From: Citrifermentans bremense R1
GTDB taxonomy: Bacteria; Desulfobacterota; Desulfuromonadia; Geobacterales; Geobacteraceae
Direction: 5' to 3'
Length of the DNA: 64,000 bases
Assembly (NCBI RefSeq): GCF_000426865.1
Contig: NZ_AUGE01000015.1
Location: 43,164-107,163 of the forward strand
The notes under the pieces are model-generated. The model was given only the letters and a program-made list of their open reading frames with translations. It did no database searches and was not told where the DNA came from. Every line of letters starts with the position of its first letter. Within the stretch, counting starts at the first letter, position 1. Shown piece after piece: positions 30,122 through 41,783 of the stretch. The translations under genes and the position numbers were made by a program.

Positions 30122-31579
30122 ATGGAAATTTTCGACCTAACCATACACGAGCTGCATGAGAAGCTGAAGGCGAAGGAGGTCTCTTCCGTCGAGGCGACCC
30201 GCGCCATGCTGGACCGGATCGAGGCGGTGGACAGCCAGGTGAACGCCTACATCACCGTGACCCCGGAGCAGGCGCTGGTGCAGGCAGAGGACGCCGACCG
30301 CCGCATCGCCGCAGGCGAGATCGCGCCTCTGACCGGGATCCCCGTCGGCCTCAAGGACATCTTCGTCACCAAGGGGATCCGCACCACCTGCGGCTCGCGC
30401 ATCCTGGAAAACTTCGTCCCCCCCTACGACGGCACGGCTGTCGCGAGGCTCAAGGAGCAGGGCGCGGTCATCGTCGGCAAGCTGAACCAGGACGAGTTCG
30501 CCATGGGCTCCTCCAACGAGTCGAGTTACTTCGGCCCCTGCAAGAACCCCTGGGATCTCTCCTGCACGCCGGGCGGCTCCTCCGGGGGCTCCGCCGCCGC
30601 CATCGCCGCACGCACGGCGACGGCGACACTAGGAACCGATACCGGCGGCTCCATCCGCCAGCCCGCCTCGCACTGCGGCTGCGTGGGACTGAAGCCGACC
30701 TACGGCAGGGTCTCACGCTACGGCGTCATCGCCTACGCCTCCTCGCTGGACCAGGTAGGGCCGCTCACCCGCGACGTTACCGACTCGGCGCTCCTTTTGG
30801 GAGCGGTGGCGGGTTACGACCCGAGGGATTCCACCTCGGTCAACACCCCGGTCCCCGACTACCTAGCCTCCCTCGCCAAAGGCGTGAAGGGTATGAAGAT
30901 CGGCCTTCCCAAGCAGTACTTCATAGAGGGTCTCGACCCGGACGTGAAGCGCGCCATGGACGAGGCAATCGCCCTGTACCAGAGCCTCGGCGCCGACATC
31001 CGTGAGGTGAGCCTCCCCAACACCGAATACGCCGTCGCCACCTACTACATCATCGCCACCGCAGAGGCGAGCGCCAACCTGGCCCGCTACGACGGCGTCC
31101 GCTTCGGGCACCGCGCGGAGGACGCCAGGGGCCTGGCGCAGATGTACTCCAAGAGCCGCGCCGAGGGGTTCGGCCCCGAGGTGAAGCGCCGCATCATGCT
31201 GGGAACCTACGCCCTTTCCTCCGGCTACTACGACGCCTATTACGTCAAGGCGCAGAAGGTGCGCACCCTGATCCAGCAGGACTTCCTGAACGCCTTCAAG
31301 GAAGTCGACGTGCTGTTGACCCCGATAGCGCCCACCCCGGCCTTCAAGATCGCGGAAAAGCTCGAGGACCCGCTGCAGATGTACCTCTCCGACATCTTCA
31401 CCATTCCGGTGAACCTGGCCGGAACCTGCGGCATCTCTGTTCCTGCCGGGTTCAGCGCCGCAGGACTTCCCATCGGGCTGCAGCTGGTAGGGAAACCGTT
31501 CGGCGAGCAGGAAATCCTCACCGCCGCGTACTCCTTCGAAAGGGAGACTAAGTGGCACCTGAAGAAGGCGCCGCTGTAA
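30122..31579 (+). CDS. gatA: Asp/Glu-tRNA amidotransferase subunit A
   Basis: A 485-residue amidase-signature enzyme. The Lys of the catalytic triad is in [10 protein letters not shown], and the Ser-cisSer-Lys region is [16 protein letters not shown] with [14 protein letters not shown] following. It frees ammonia from glutamine for GatB. The second in-frame ATG is chosen because GGAG lies nine bases before it. Confidence 0.97.
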   Translation: MEIFDLTIHELHEKLKAKEVSSVEATRAMLDRIEAVDSQVNAYITVTPEQALVQAEDADRRIAAGEIAPLTGIPVGLKDIFVTKGIRTTCGSRILENFVPPYDGTAVARLKEQGAVIVGKLNQDEFAMGSSNESSYFGPCKNPWDLSCTPGGSSGGSAAAIAARTATATLGTDTGGSIRQPASHCGCVGLKPTYGRVSRYGVIAYASSLDQVGPLTRDVTDSALLLGAVAGYDPRDSTSVNTPVPDYLASLAKGVKGMKIGLPKQYFIEGLDPDVKRAMDEAIALYQSLGADIREVSLPNTEYAVATYYIIATAEASANLARYDGVRFGHRAEDARGLAQMYSKSRAEGFGPEVKRRIMLGTYALSSGYYDAYYVKAQKVRTLIQQDFLNAFKEVDVLLTPIAPTPAFKIAEKLEDPLQMYLSDIFTIPVNLAGTCGISVPAGFSAAGLPIGLQLVGKPFGEQEILTAAYSFERETKWHLKKAPL

Positions 31580-31588
31580 AACAAAGTC

Positions 31589-31736
31589 AAAACCGTTGGC
31601 ACGGAGAACGTCTGAGGACTTCTGAGAAAACCGTGAACCAGAGAATTTAAGACTCAAAGCCTTTAGCGGTTAAGACCAAAAGCCGTTGTTTGGTTTGCTC
31701 AGATTTCCTCAGATTTTCTCCTTGCTAACGGTTTTA
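31589..31736. repeat. Snap-back repeat of TCTGAGGA units between gatA and gatB
   Basis: The left arm runs AAAACCGTTGGCACGGAGAA then GTCTGAGGACTTCTGAG. The right arm, read on the other strand, is AAAACCGTTAGCAAGGAGAA then ATCTGAGGAAATCTGAG. The two arms match over about 44 bases with few differences and are separated by about 60 bases. Confidence 0.75.
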
Positions 31737-31754
31737 GGTTTTTTGGAGCTATCT

Positions 31755-33194
31755 ATGAAATATCAGGTCGTCATCGGGCTCGAGGTCCACACCCAGCTCA
31801 CCACCAACACCAAGATCTTCTGCGGCTGCTCGACCCGCTTCGGGGCGGAGCCGAACTCCCAGACCTGCCCGGTCTGCCTCGGCTTACCAGGCGCGCTCCC
31901 GGTACTGAACCGGCAGGTGGTGGAATACGCCATCCGCGCCGGGCTCGCCACCAACTGCTCCATCACCAAAAGGAACGTCTTCGCCCGGAAAAACTACTTC
32001 TACCCGGACCTCCCCAAGGGTTACCAGATCAGCCAGTTCGACCTCCCCATATGCCAGCACGGCCACCTGGACATCGAGGTGGAGGGGGAAAAGAAACGGA
32101 TCGGGATCACCCGCATCCACATGGAGGAGGACGCCGGCAAGCTGGTGCACGCCGACATCCCCGGGGTGGACGACTCCTGCGTCGACCTTAACCGCGCCTG
32201 CACCCCGCTTCTCGAAATCGTCTCCGAGCCGGACATGCGCTCCCCGGACGAGGCGATCGCCTACCTGAAGAAGCTGCACCAGATCGTCATGTATCTGGGG
32301 ATCTGCGACGGCAACCTGGAGGAAGGGAGCTTCCGCTGCGACGCGAACGTCTCGCTCATGCCGGTCGGCTCGACCGTCTTCGGCACCCGCGCGGAACTGA
32401 AGAACATCAACTCCTTCAAGTTCATCAAGCAGGCGATCGAGTATGAGATCGAGCGCCAGGCGGAGATCCTCGACGACGGCGGCAAGGTGGTCCAGGAGAC
32501 CCGACTCTTCGACCCGAACACCGGCACCACCCGCTCCATGCGCGGCAAGGAGGAGGCGCACGACTACCGCTACTTCCCGGACCCCGACCTGGTCCCGGTT
32601 ATCATCTCGGACGACTGGATCGAGAAGGTGCGCGGCGGGCTACCCGAGCTTCCCGAGACAAAGCGCGCGCGTTTCATGTCGGAGCTTGGGCTTTCCGAGT
32701 ACGACGCCGAGGTCCTGGTGGCAAGCCGCGAGTTGGCGCAGTACTTCGAGGACACCGTCGCCCTGTTCCCGCAGGCGAAGACCGTCTCCAACTGGGTCAT
32801 GGGCGAGGTCACCCGCGCCCTCAACGACGACAACAACCGCTCCATCGCGCAATGCCCGGTCACCCCGGCCCTCTTGGCCGACCTCTTGAAGCTGATGGAG
32901 AAAGGGACCATCTCCGGCAAGATCGCCAAGACGGTCTTCGACGAGATGTACAAGACCGGCAAGACGCCGGAGAAGATCGTCGAGGAGAAGGGTTTGGTGC
33001 AGGTTTCCGATACCGGAGCCATCGAGGCCATGGTGGACGAGGTGCTGGAGAAGAATGCCGGGCAGGTGGCCGAGTACCGGGGGGGCAAAGAGACCCTGTT
33101 CGGCTTCTTCGTGGGCCAGGTCATGCGTGCCTCCAAAGGGAAGGCGAACCCCGCCGTCGTAAACGAACTGCTGCTCAAGAAGTTGCAGGGATAA
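31755..33194 (+). CDS. gatB: Asp/Glu-tRNA amidotransferase subunit B
   Basis: A 479-residue GatB. It begins [20 protein letters not shown] and carries FCGCSTRFG ... CPVCLGLPG (zinc Cys pairs), the [14 protein letters not shown] active-site region and the C-terminal YqeY-like tail. It phosphorylates and amidates the mischarged tRNA. The start ATG has TTGGAG upstream; an earlier in-frame ATG lies in the snap-back repeat. Confidence 0.97.
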   Translation: MKYQVVIGLEVHTQLTTNTKIFCGCSTRFGAEPNSQTCPVCLGLPGALPVLNRQVVEYAIRAGLATNCSITKRNVFARKNYFYPDLPKGYQISQFDLPICQHGHLDIEVEGEKKRIGITRIHMEEDAGKLVHADIPGVDDSCVDLNRACTPLLEIVSEPDMRSPDEAIAYLKKLHQIVMYLGICDGNLEEGSFRCDANVSLMPVGSTVFGTRAELKNINSFKFIKQAIEYEIERQAEILDDGGKVVQETRLFDPNTGTTRSMRGKEEAHDYRYFPDPDLVPVIISDDWIEKVRGGLPELPETKRARFMSELGLSEYDAEVLVASRELAQYFEDTVALFPQAKTVSNWVMGEVTRALNDDNNRSIAQCPVTPALLADLLKLMEKGTISGKIAKTVFDEMYKTGKTPEKIVEEKGLVQVSDTGAIEAMVDEVLEKNAGQVAEYRGGKETLFGFFVGQVMRASKGKANPAVVNELLLKKLQG

Positions 33195-33202
33195 ACCCGT
33201 CA

Positions 33203-33326
33203 AAGGCGCCGCACGCGGATGACGCGGATTTCGCGGAAAAAGCACGGATTAAACCCAGAAAAAGGATTTTTGGTTGATCCGATTTTATCCGCGTTATCCG
33301 TAAAATCCGTGTGCAACAGCCTTTGA
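33203..33326. repeat. Snap-back repeat of GCGGAT units between gatB and mtnA
   Basis: The left arm is CAAAGGCGCCGCACGCGGAT then GACGCGGATTTCGCGG and CACGGATTAAACC. The right arm is the complement, GGTTGATCC, TATCCGCGTTATCCG, AAATCCGTGTGCAACAGCC, TTTG. It forms a long imperfect hairpin with a loop of about 15 bases. Confidence 0.75.
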
Positions 33327-33345
33327 ACTTTTTTCGAGGTAGACG

Positions 33346-34386
33346 ATGTCCTTCAGAACCATAGAGTGGCGCGACAACAAGGTGATCATGATAGACCAGA
33401 CCAGGCTCCCGGCCGAGGAGGTCTACAACGAGTACACCGACTTCCAGGGTGTGGCCCAGGCCATCCGCGGCATGGTGGTGCGCGGGGCTCCCGCCATCGG
33501 CATCGCCGCCGCCATGGGGGTCGCTCTCGGGGCGCGCGAGATCATCGCCGACAGCTTCGACACCTTCTACCGCCAGCTCGAAAACGTCTGCGACGTGATC
33601 GGACGCACCCGCCCTACCGCGGTCAACCTCTTCTGGGGCCTTGAGCGGATGAAGCGGGTCGCCCTGCAACATAAGGAACTCGACTTAAACTCCATCCGCG
33701 AACTCCTGAAGGCTGAGGCGATCAGCATCGAGTCCGAGGATCTCGCCATCTGCAGGGAGATCGGCAGGCACGGCGCCGCCCTGGTCAAGGAGGGGGCCTC
33801 CATCCTCACCCACTGCAACGCAGGGGGGCTGGCGACGGCAGGTTACGGTACTGCGCTCGGCGTGATCCGCGGCGCGCACGAGGCGGGCAAGGGAATCCGC
33901 GTCTTCGCCGACGAGACCCGCCCCTGGCTCCAGGGCGCGCGTCTCACCGCCTGGGAGCTGATGAAGGACTCGATCCCGGTGACGCTGATCTCCGACAACA
34001 TGGCAGGCTGGCTCATGAAGACCGGCCAGATAGACTTCTGCGTGGTCGGCGCCGACCGCATCGCGGCGAACGGCGACACCGCCAACAAGATCGGCACCTA
34101 CTCGGTCGCCGTCCTCGCCAAGGAAAACCGGATTCCGTTCTACGTCGCGGCCCCGATATCCACGCTCGACCTGAAGCTTGCCAACGGCGACCTGATCCCG
34201 ATCGAGGAGCGTGCCTCCGAGGAAGTGACCCAGATCAAGGGGAACCAGATCGCGCCCGAAGGGGTTAAGGTAAGAAATCCCGCCTTCGACGTCACCCCCG
34301 CCCGCTACATCACCGGAATCATCACAGAAAAAGGGGTGGTGCGCGGCGATTACGAAAGGGAGCTGAAGGCGCTGGTCGGGCAATGA
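33346..34386 (+). CDS. mtnA: Methylthioribose-1-phosphate isomerase
   Basis: A 346-residue MtnA of the eIF2B-related fold. Signatures are [40 protein letters not shown] with the catalytic Cys, and [20 protein letters not shown] with the catalytic Asp. It acts in methionine salvage. It overlaps glnE by four bases. Confidence 0.95.
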   Translation: MSFRTIEWRDNKVIMIDQTRLPAEEVYNEYTDFQGVAQAIRGMVVRGAPAIGIAAAMGVALGAREIIADSFDTFYRQLENVCDVIGRTRPTAVNLFWGLERMKRVALQHKELDLNSIRELLKAEAISIESEDLAICREIGRHGAALVKEGASILTHCNAGGLATAGYGTALGVIRGAHEAGKGIRVFADETRPWLQGARLTAWELMKDSIPVTLISDNMAGWLMKTGQIDFCVVGADRIAANGDTANKIGTYSVAVLAKENRIPFYVAAPISTLDLKLANGDLIPIEERASEEVTQIKGNQIAPEGVKVRNPAFDVTPARYITGIITEKGVVRGDYERELKALVGQ

Positions 34387-37300
34387 CGCGCCGCCAGTCG
34401 GATCTGGCGGGGGCGCTCCTCGCCGCGCTGTCGCAGCGCCAGGGGAGCGGGCTCGCGCAGCTGCTCGAACAGGGAGGCTACAGCTACGGCGCCCGCTCGG
34501 TGGAAAACCTGCGCCTGTTATCCGAACTGCTCCCCGGCGAGCGGCTGATCGAGGTCGCCATCGCCGCCTTGGCCACCCCCCTTCCCGACATGGCCTTGAA
34601 CGGCCTGGAGCGCATCAGCACCGCCGTCCCCAACGATATCCTCCTGGAACTCTGCTCCCGCCGGGCGCTCCTCACCCAGTTGATGAACATCTGCGGCTCC
34701 TCCCCCTTCCTCACCAACCTCATCTGCCGCGACCCGTCGTCCCTCAAAAGGCTGTTCCTCGACCGCGAGATCATGTGCAGCCGCTCCGAGCCCGAGATGC
34801 TCGCCACCCTGCGCAGCCGCGTCCCCGAGGGGACGGGGTACGCAGACCTCTTCGCGCACCTGCGCCGCTTCAAGTACGCGGAGATGCTGCGCATCGCGGC
34901 CCGCGACCTGAACGGGCTCTCCCCGCTGGAAGAGGTGACCGGGGAGCTCGCCTCTCTCGCCGCAGTGACGCTGCAGCTGGCCTACGAGGCGGCCCTTGCC
35001 GAGCTGGCCCGTGAGCACGGCACGCCGATGCAGACCACACCGGACGGCCAGGTGGAGGCGGAATTCACCATCATCGGCATGGGAAAGCTCGGGGGACGCG
35101 AACTCAACTTCTCCTCCGACATCGACCTGATCTACTTCTACTCCTCCGACAAGGGGGAGAGCACCGGCATTCCCGACGGGAGGGGGGGCTTCAAGGGAAA
35201 GCTCTCCCTGCACTCCTTCTTCGTGAAGCTCGCCGAGATGGTGAGCCGCGCCATCTCCCAGGTCACCGAGGACGGCTTCGTCTTCCGGGTGGATATGGGG
35301 CTGCGACCGGACGGCAAGGCCGGCGACCTCGCCACCTCGATGCGCTCGGCCGAGGTCTATTACGAGTCCTGGGGGCAGTCCTGGGAGCGCGCCGCCATGA
35401 TGAAGGCGCGCCCGGTTGCAGGATCCATCGAACTCGGGGAGGCGATACTCGCGGCCCTCACCCCGTTCATCTACCGCCGCTACCTCGACTACAACCTCGT
35501 CGAAGACATGATGGCGATGAAGAAGAAGATCGACGCCTCGCTGGCGAGAAGCCAGGAGGGGGAGGTCAACATCAAACTCGGGCGCGGCGGCATCCGCGAG
35601 ATCGAGTTCTTCATCCAGGCGCTGCAGCTGGTATATGCCGGGAAGAACCCCAACCTGCGCGTGAAGAACTCGCTGGCCGCCCTGCAGACGCTCAGGCAGT
35701 CGCACATCATCAAGGAAGCCGACTGCGTCGCCCTTTCGGACGCCTACCGGTTCCTGCGCACCGTGGAGCATCGCATACAGGTGGTCCAGGAGCGCCAGAC
35801 CCACGCCCTGCCAAGGAAAGAAGAAGAGCTGCGGGCGCTCGCCAGGCGCTGCGGCTACCTGAGAAAGGACGGGCTGCACCGGTTCAGCGAGACCCTGGAA
35901 CTGCACCGGCAGGGAGTCTCCGCCATCTACGGAGACCTCTTCCTCTCACGGGACGAGAAGATCAAGGAGGAGGTGCTCCCCGAGGTGCACTACTTCTTCG
36001 ACCACAACGCCGACCCCGACCTGATCAAGGACATGCTGGAGGAGCGGCGGTTCGAGAACCCTGACGTCGCCTACGACAACCTCCTGGTGCTGCGCGACGG
36101 GCCGGCCAAGGTGAACCTCACCAACCAGGGGCGCCGCACCCTTGAGAAGATCGCCCCGCTCTTTTTGCAGGAGGTGTTCGCGGCGCCCGACCCGGACCTC
36201 GCGCTCGTCAACCTGGAGCGCTTCCTCTCCTCCACCAGGACCCGCGCCTCCATCTACGCGCTCCTCGCCGAAAACCGCGACATACTGAAGCTCCTCACCT
36301 CGCTGTTCGGGATGTCGGAGTTCCTCTCCAAGATCTTCATCGGGCACCCGGAACTCTTGGACAGCATGACCACGCGCGGCTACGCCTACCTGCAGAAGGA
36401 GCGCGCCACCATGGCGCACGAGCTGGACGACTTCCTGACCCAGGCGGACGACTTCGAGGAGCAGCTCGATGCCATGCGCAGCTACCGGCACGAAGAGTTC
36501 CTGCGCATCGGCATGAACGACGTCCATGGCAAGATGAAGCAGCCCGAGGTGGCGCGGCAGTTGACCGACCTGGCCGACGTCTGCCTGGCCGCTGCCTGCT
36601 GCCTTGCCACCGGAGAACTGGCCCGTTACGGACGCCCGATAGTGAAAGACGAAGACGGCTCCGAACGCGAGGCGGCCTTCGCCGTCGTCGCCATGGGCAA
36701 GCTCGGCGGATTCGAGCTCAACTACCACTCCGACCTGGACATCATCTACATCTACGAGGGGCAGGGGTACACCGACGGCGAGAAGAGCATCACCAACCGC
36801 GAGTACTTCTCCAAGCTGGGGCAGAAGATCATCCTGGTACTCACCACCCAGACCCGCGAGGGGTACGCCTACAAGATAGACACCCGCTTGCGCCCTTCCG
36901 GGAACGCCGGCCCGCTGGTCACCTCGCTTGAGGCGTTCCAGGGGTACCACGAGGCCGAGGCGCAGATCTGGGAGCGCCAGGCGCTGACCAAGGCCAGGGT
37001 GACCTACGGCGACCCCGACCTGAAGCAGAAGATCGAGGGGATCATCGAGAAGACCGTGTACGGCGCTGGCGCCGACGAGACGGTCCGCAGCGAAATCCAC
37101 CGGCTGCGCATGCGCATGGAGAACGAGCTAGCCAAGGAGACCAGCGGGAGCTACAACATCAAAACAGGCCGCGGCGGCATGGTCGACGTCGAGTTCATCA
37201 TCCAGTTCCTGCAGCTGAAGCACGGGCGTGAGTACCGTGAGATCCGCAGCACCAGCACGCTGCGCGCCATGGATGCCATGCACCAGCTGGGGATCCTTCC

Positions 37301-37580
37301 CGGGCATGATTACCATGCCCTCTCCGATGGCTACAAGTTCCTGCGCCGCCTGGAGAACCGCCTGCGGATCATCCACGACTACTCGATGAACGACCTTGGC
37401 GGGCCGCTCAAGTACCTGAACAAGCTGGCCAGAAGGCTCGGCTACGACCCGATGCTGAAAAACCCTGGGGAGGCGCTCATGGCCGACTACGAGCGTGTCA
37501 CCGGCGCGGTTCGCGAGGTGTACGGGCGGGTGCTGGGAAGCGAAGGTATGTCCCCTCCCACAGAGGGGGAGGGGCTATGA
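34383..37580 (+). CDS. glnE: Bifunctional glutamine synthetase adenylyltransferase/adenylyl-removing enzyme
   Basis: A 1065-residue GlnE with two nucleotidyltransferase domains. The N-terminal deadenylylase site is [20 protein letters not shown] (about residue 225); the C-terminal adenylyltransferase site is [20 protein letters not shown] (about residue 765). Each is followed by its all-helical domain with the [13 protein letters not shown] or [13 protein letters not shown] motif. It sets glutamine synthetase activity in response to PII. It is translationally coupled to mtnA, an unusual partner. Confidence 0.96.
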   Translation: MTRRQSDLAGALLAALSQRQGSGLAQLLEQGGYSYGARSVENLRLLSELLPGERLIEVAIAALATPLPDMALNGLERISTAVPNDILLELCSRRALLTQLMNICGSSPFLTNLICRDPSSLKRLFLDREIMCSRSEPEMLATLRSRVPEGTGYADLFAHLRRFKYAEMLRIAARDLNGLSPLEEVTGELASLAAVTLQLAYEAALAELAREHGTPMQTTPDGQVEAEFTIIGMGKLGGRELNFSSDIDLIYFYSSDKGESTGIPDGRGGFKGKLSLHSFFVKLAEMVSRAISQVTEDGFVFRVDMGLRPDGKAGDLATSMRSAEVYYESWGQSWERAAMMKARPVAGSIELGEAILAALTPFIYRRYLDYNLVEDMMAMKKKIDASLARSQEGEVNIKLGRGGIREIEFFIQALQLVYAGKNPNLRVKNSLAALQTLRQSHIIKEADCVALSDAYRFLRTVEHRIQVVQERQTHALPRKEEELRALARRCGYLRKDGLHRFSETLELHRQGVSAIYGDLFLSRDEKIKEEVLPEVHYFFDHNADPDLIKDMLEERRFENPDVAYDNLLVLRDGPAKVNLTNQGRRTLEKIAPLFLQEVFAAPDPDLALVNLERFLSSTRTRASIYALLAENRDILKLLTSLFGMSEFLSKIFIGHPELLDSMTTRGYAYLQKERATMAHELDDFLTQADDFEEQLDAMRSYRHEEFLRIGMNDVHGKMKQPEVARQLTDLADVCLAAACCLATGELARYGRPIVKDEDGSEREAAFAVVAMGKLGGFELNYHSDLDIIYIYEGQGYTDGEKSITNREYFSKLGQKIILVLTTQTREGYAYKIDTRLRPSGNAGPLVTSLEAFQGYHEAEAQIWERQALTKARVTYGDPDLKQKIEGIIEKTVYGAGADETVRSEIHRLRMRMENELAKETSGSYNIKTGRGGMVDVEFIIQFLQLKHGREYREIRSTSTLRAMDAMHQLGILPGHDYHALSDGYKFLRRLENRLRIIHDYSMNDLGGPLKYLNKLARRLGYDPMLKNPGEALMADYERVTGAVREVYGRVLGSEGMSPPTEGEGL

Positions 37581-37582
37581 CT

Positions 37583-37632
37583 AAAAAGGGGACAGGCTAC
37601 TTTTTGAAATAAAAGTAGCCTGTCCCCCTTTT
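37583..37632. repeat. REP-like hairpin, copy 1 (GGGGACAGGCTAC)
   Basis: AAAAAGGGGACAGGCTACTT, a TGAAAT loop, then AAAGTAGCCTGTCCCCCTTT: a near-perfect 20-bp stem. Another copy follows the EEP gene, and a diverged copy precedes the comM remnant. It sits between glnE and ybgC and may stop or stabilise the transcript. Confidence 0.85.
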
Positions 37633-37645
37633 CAATGGAGGAGCG

Positions 37646-38047
37646 ATGGAAGTACGTATTTACTACGAGGATACCGATGCGGGGGGGGTGGTGTACCACT
37701 CCAACTACATCAGCTACATGGAGCGCGCGAGGACCGAGTTCCTCAGAAAGCACGGCCTCTCGGTGCGGGAGATGCACGACATGGGGATCATCTTCCCCGT
37801 GGTGTCGATAGAGGCTAACTTCCGGGCGCCGGCGCGGCTGGACGATCTTCTGGAAGTGCGGACGCAGATAGCGGCGCTGAAAAACAGCTCCTTCACCGCA
37901 GCACAACAGGTGGTGCGAAAAGAGGACGGGAAGCTCCTGGTCGAAGCGAAGGTGACGCTCGCCTGCGTGAACCCGGAGATGCGCCCCAGGCGCCTGCCGC
38001 AGGAGATCCGCGACCTTTTCAGCTCGCTTATGGAAGAAGGGGCATAA
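37646..38047 (+). CDS. ybgC: YbgC-type acyl-CoA thioesterase
   Basis: A 133-residue hot-dog-fold thioesterase. YYEDTDAGGVVYHSNYISYM contains the catalytic Asp and the 4HBT signature, with MERARTEFLRKHG after it. YbgC homologues act on acyl-CoA or acyl-ACP and are often linked to tol-pal; no tol genes are here. A GGAGG ribosome-binding site lies just downstream of the REP-like hairpin. Confidence 0.9.
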   Translation: MEVRIYYEDTDAGGVVYHSNYISYMERARTEFLRKHGLSVREMHDMGIIFPVVSIEANFRAPARLDDLLEVRTQIAALKNSSFTAAQQVVRKEDGKLLVEAKVTLACVNPEMRPRRLPQEIRDLFSSLMEEGA

Positions 38048-38060
38048 AAAGCAAAGCATT

Positions 38061-38216
38061 ACCACAGAGGTCACAGAGGTCACAGAGGTTCACTGGGGGA
38101 AAGCAAAACGAGGAAAGCAAAAAACCGGAAAGCGTTTGGGTTTTAAACCCTAAGCCTTCCGGTTTTTGTTTTTCCTCTGTGAAGCCCCTGTGTCCTCTGT
38201 GACCTCTGTGGCGAAG
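38061..38216. repeat. Snap-back repeat of TCACAGAGG units between ybgC and lspA
   Basis: The left arm has three head-to-tail (T)CACAGAGG units; the right arm has the complementary CCTCTGTG units. Inside is a second hairpin (AAAAACCGGAAAGCG ... AGCCTTCCGGTTTTT). It separates two convergent genes and could terminate both. Confidence 0.75.
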
Positions 38217-38230
38217 ATTTTGCCTCGCTT

Positions 38231-38725
38231 TTAGCCGTTCTTCTGCGCCTTTTCCCTTCTCTCTTCCAGCACCATCTCTATGGCGAGCAGGAAGACGCCT
38301 ACGCAGATGGCGGAGTCGGCTACGTTGAAGGCGGGCCAGTAATGCTCGTACCAGTGGACGTAGAGAAAGTCGATCACCTCGCCGAGCCTCACCCTGTCGA
38401 TCAGGTTGCCTAACGCTCCGGAGAATATGAGCGAGAGGGAGAGGGCACTTACCTTCTGGTCGTCCCGCAGGCGGCTCACCACCACCAGGATGACCACGAC
38501 CGCCACGGCGGAGACCAGCAGGAAGAAGGGGAGCCGCCAGGAGGAGTTAGCCAGGATGCCGAAGGCCGCCCCCTTGTTGCGCAGGTAGGTGATGTTGAAG
38601 AACCCCTCGATAACGGTGATGGAGTCGTGCAACCGCATGGTCTTGTCGATGTAGACCTTGGTCACCTGGTCCAGGACCAGCACCAGCACGGAGACCGCGA
38701 GCAGTATGATGTACTTTGCTTTCAT
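38231..38725 (-). CDS. lspA: Lipoprotein signal peptidase (signal peptidase II)
   Basis: A 164-residue, four-segment membrane aspartyl protease that removes signal peptides from diacylglyceryl-prolipoproteins. Conserved boxes are LDQVTKVYID, YLRNKGAAFGI, SGALGNLIDRVRLGEVIDF (first catalytic Asp) and WPAFNVADSAICVG (second catalytic Asp). I start it at the ATG before KAKYIILLAV; the longer frame lies in the ileS 3' end. It is co-oriented with ileS and 32 bases downstream, the usual ileS-lspA pair. Confidence 0.95.
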   Translation of the reverse strand: MKAKYIILLAVSVLVLVLDQVTKVYIDKTMRLHDSITVIEGFFNITYLRNKGAAFGILANSSWRLPFFLLVSAVAVVVILVVVSRLRDDQKVSALSLSLIFSGALGNLIDRVRLGEVIDFLYVHWYEHYWPAFNVADSAICVGVFLLAIEMVLEERREKAQKNG

Positions 38726-38757
38726 AGAGTCCTTAGAAGTTCTGTCCGAAAAACGCC

Positions 38758-41535
38758 CTATTTCACCGCAGCCAGGCATTTCGGGCAGAGGGTCGGATGC
38801 TCGCTGTCCTGCCCGATCTGCTCGTCGTAGCACCAGCAGCGCTCGCACTTCTCGCCCGGGGCGGCGGTGACGCCGACTTCCAGCCCTTCGATCCCTTCAG
38901 CCTGGTACACCTCGCCGCCGACCTCCGCGGCAAGCTCCGCCTTGGAAACGATGAAGATCTGCGCCAGTTCCCCGGCGAATTCCTTCAAAAGCGCCTCGGT
39001 GTCGCCGCTGGCCTTGATGGCGACGGCGGCGTCCAGCGAATGGCCGATCACCTTCTTCACGCGGGCCAGTTCAAGCGCCTTGGAGACCTCGGAGCGGATC
39101 TTGATGATCTTGTCGTAGCGCTGCGCGAGCGCCTCGTCCTTGACCTCAGGCGTGAGCGCCGGGAACTGCGCCAGGTGCACGCTCGACTCGCGCGTGCCGG
39201 GCATCTCCGCCCAGACCTCTTCTGCGGTGAAGGAGAGTACCGGCGCGACCATGCGCACCAGGGCGTCGAGGATCAGGTACATCACGGTCTGGCCGCTTCT
39301 TCTCGCCTGCGAGCTGCTCTTGCTGGTGTAGACCCTGTCTTTCAGGATATCGAGGTAGAAGGCGCTCATCTCGACGGTGCAAAAGCCGTTCACCGCGTGG
39401 TAGAGGATGTGGAACTCGCTGTCCTTGTAGGAGGCGAGCACCTTTTCCTTCAAAAGCTCCAGTTGGTGCATGGCCCAGCGGTCCAATTCCGGCATGTCGG
39501 CATAAGCCACGAGGTCGGTGTCCGGGTTGAAGTCGTGGATGTTCCCCAGGATATAGCGGCAGGTGTTCCTGATGCGGCGGTAGCTCTCGGAGAGACGGGT
39601 GAGTATCTCCTGGGAGATGCGCAGGTCGTCGCGGTAGTCCTGCGCCGCCACCCAGAGCCTCAAGACGTCGCCGCCGAATTTCTTGATGACGTCCTCGGGG
39701 GCGACCACGTTGCCAACCGACTTGCTCATCTTCCTGCCGGCGCCGTCCATGACGAAGCCGTGGGTCAGCACGTTCTTGTAAGGCGCACGGCCGCGGGTGC
39801 CGACGCTCGCCAGAAGCGAGGAATGGAACCAGCCGCGGTGCTGGTCGCTTCCCTCCAGGTACATGTCGGCCGGGGAGGAGAGGTTGTCGCGCAATTCCAG
39901 GACCGCCGCGTGCGAGACGCCGGAGTCGAACCAGACGTCGAGGATGTCGGTTTCCTTGTCGAATTCGCCCTTGCCGCAGGAGGGGCAGCAGGTTCCCTCC
40001 GGGAGGAACTTTGCGGCATCCCAGTCGTACCAGATGTCGGAGGTGTGCTCGGCGAAGAGGTCGGCTATCTGGTGCATGATCTTGCCGTCGGCGAGCACGT
40101 TGCCGCAGCTCTTGCAGTAGAAGGCGGTGATGGGAACGCCCCAGGAACGCTGCCTGGAGACGCACCAGTCCGGGCGGTTTTCGATCATGCCGTAGATGCG
40201 CTCGCGCCCCCACTTCGGGATCCAGTTCACGTTGTTGATCTCGGTAAGCGCCTTGCCGCGCAGGTCGTTTCTCTCCATGGAGATGAACCACTGCTCGGTG
40301 GCCCTGAAGATGATCGGCTTCTTGCAGCGCCAGCAGTGCGGGTAGGAGTGGGAGATCTCCTTTTGGGCGAGAAGCGCCCCGACCTCGATCAGCTTCTCGA
40401 TCACGTTCTTGTTGGCGTCGAAGACGAACTGGCCGCCGAAGAACTGGATGTTCTCGTAGAAGCGGCCGCGGTTGTCGACCGGGTTGTAGATGTCGAGCCC
40501 TTCCTTTAGCCCCAGCTCGTAGTCTTCCTGGCCGTGGCCGGGAGCGGTGTGGACGCAGCCGGTACCTGCTTCCAGGGTCACGTGCTCGCCCAGGAGGATG
40601 ACGGAGTCCTGCTCGTAGAACGGATGGCGGGCAAGCCGCTTCTCAAGCATCCTGGAGGGGAATTTCGCCAGCAGCTCGCCCTCGGCGCCGATCTCCTTCA
40701 GGAAGCTCTCCCTCAGGCCGTCCGCCACGATGACGACGTCGCCGCTTTCAAGCTTCAGCGCCACGTAGTCGAGGTCCGGGTGGATGGCGATGGCGAGGTT
40801 GGCCGGGAGCGTCCAGGGGGTGGTGGTCCAGATCACCATGGAGCCCTTCTTGCCGGCAAGCTCGGGGACGACGCTGCCCAGCTCCTCCTTGAGCGGGAAC
40901 TTCACGAACACGGAGGGGGACTTGTGGTCGGCGTACTCCACCTCGGCCTCGGCGAGCGCCGTGCCGCAGGAGGAGCACCAGTGCACCGGCTTCTTACCCT
41001 TGTAGAGGCCGCCGTTTTCGGCGAAGCGCGCGAGTTCTCGGGCGATGGCCCCCTCGTAGCTCGCGTTCATGGTCAGGTACGGCGTGTCCCACTCGCCGAA
41101 GATCCCCAGGCGCTCGAACTCGGCGCGCTGTATGGCGACGAACTTCGCGGCATACTCGCGGCAAAGCTTGCGCATCTCGAGCTTGGAAATCTCGTGTTTC
41201 TTGCTCCCTAAGTTTTTCTCCACCTGCAGCTCGATGGGGAGCCCGTGGCAGTCCCACCCCGGAACGTAGGGGGCGGCGAAACCTTCCATCCTCTTGCTCT
41301 TGAGGACGATGTCCTTGAGGATCTTGTTGAGGGCGTGGCCGATGTGGATGTGGCCGTTGGCGTAGGGAGGTCCGTCGTGCAGGACGTAGCGCGGCTTCGA
41401 CTTGCCGGCCTCTTCGATCTTCTTGTCTATCTCCACCTGCTCCCAATGCTTGAGCATCTCCGGCTCGCGTTGGGGAAGATTCCCTTTCATAGGGAAGTTG
41501 GTTTGGGGCAGGTTCAATGTTTCTTTGTAGTCCAT
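38758..41535 (-). CDS. ileS: Isoleucyl-tRNA synthetase
   Basis: A 925-residue IleRS. The HIGH-box region is [20 protein letters not shown] and the KMSKS loop is [19 protein letters not shown]. The editing domain has the [20 protein letters not shown] motif. The C-terminus ends in a zinc knuckle (CERCWCYDE ... CPKCLAAVK). The 250-base gap to the divergent kup holds both leaders; no T-box was recognised in it. Confidence 0.97.
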   Translation of the reverse strand: MDYKETLNLPQTNFPMKGNLPQREPEMLKHWEQVEIDKKIEEAGKSKPRYVLHDGPPYANGHIHIGHALNKILKDIVLKSKRMEGFAAPYVPGWDCHGLPIELQVEKNLGSKKHEISKLEMRKLCREYAAKFVAIQRAEFERLGIFGEWDTPYLTMNASYEGAIARELARFAENGGLYKGKKPVHWCSSCGTALAEAEVEYADHKSPSVFVKFPLKEELGSVVPELAGKKGSMVIWTTTPWTLPANLAIAIHPDLDYVALKLESGDVVIVADGLRESFLKEIGAEGELLAKFPSRMLEKRLARHPFYEQDSVILLGEHVTLEAGTGCVHTAPGHGQEDYELGLKEGLDIYNPVDNRGRFYENIQFFGGQFVFDANKNVIEKLIEVGALLAQKEISHSYPHCWRCKKPIIFRATEQWFISMERNDLRGKALTEINNVNWIPKWGRERIYGMIENRPDWCVSRQRSWGVPITAFYCKSCGNVLADGKIMHQIADLFAEHTSDIWYDWDAAKFLPEGTCCPSCGKGEFDKETDILDVWFDSGVSHAAVLELRDNLSSPADMYLEGSDQHRGWFHSSLLASVGTRGRAPYKNVLTHGFVMDGAGRKMSKSVGNVVAPEDVIKKFGGDVLRLWVAAQDYRDDLRISQEILTRLSESYRRIRNTCRYILGNIHDFNPDTDLVAYADMPELDRWAMHQLELLKEKVLASYKDSEFHILYHAVNGFCTVEMSAFYLDILKDRVYTSKSSSQARRSGQTVMYLILDALVRMVAPVLSFTAEEVWAEMPGTRESSVHLAQFPALTPEVKDEALAQRYDKIIKIRSEVSKALELARVKKVIGHSLDAAVAIKASGDTEALLKEFAGELAQIFIVSKAELAAEVGGEVYQAEGIEGLEVGVTAAPGEKCERCWCYDEQIGQDSEHPTLCPKCLAAVK

Positions 41536-41783
41536 GTAACGGCCTCCGCACTGTCAGTTAAAGCCCTGAGAGAAACGACATAAACTACAAGCTATGTCGC
41601 AGAATGTCAATGCCAAACGGGGATTTCCGCCAGTTTCAGGGGGTTGTGGAGGCGGCTTGAGAGGGCGATTTCCATGCGAAGGTGGCAAACGCAGACGGAA
41701 TAGTGTATAAAGCGTTGGCACCGGGGCACTTGGCACTGCTTTTACCTTACGCCGCCAGCGTGTCACTGTCTCAAAGGAGTTCT

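Noticed and set aside
41536..41783. T-box or other riboswitch before ileS or kup
   Set aside because: No T-box consensus or recognised aptamer core was found on either strand; TTGGCACCGGGGCA is only superficially similar.
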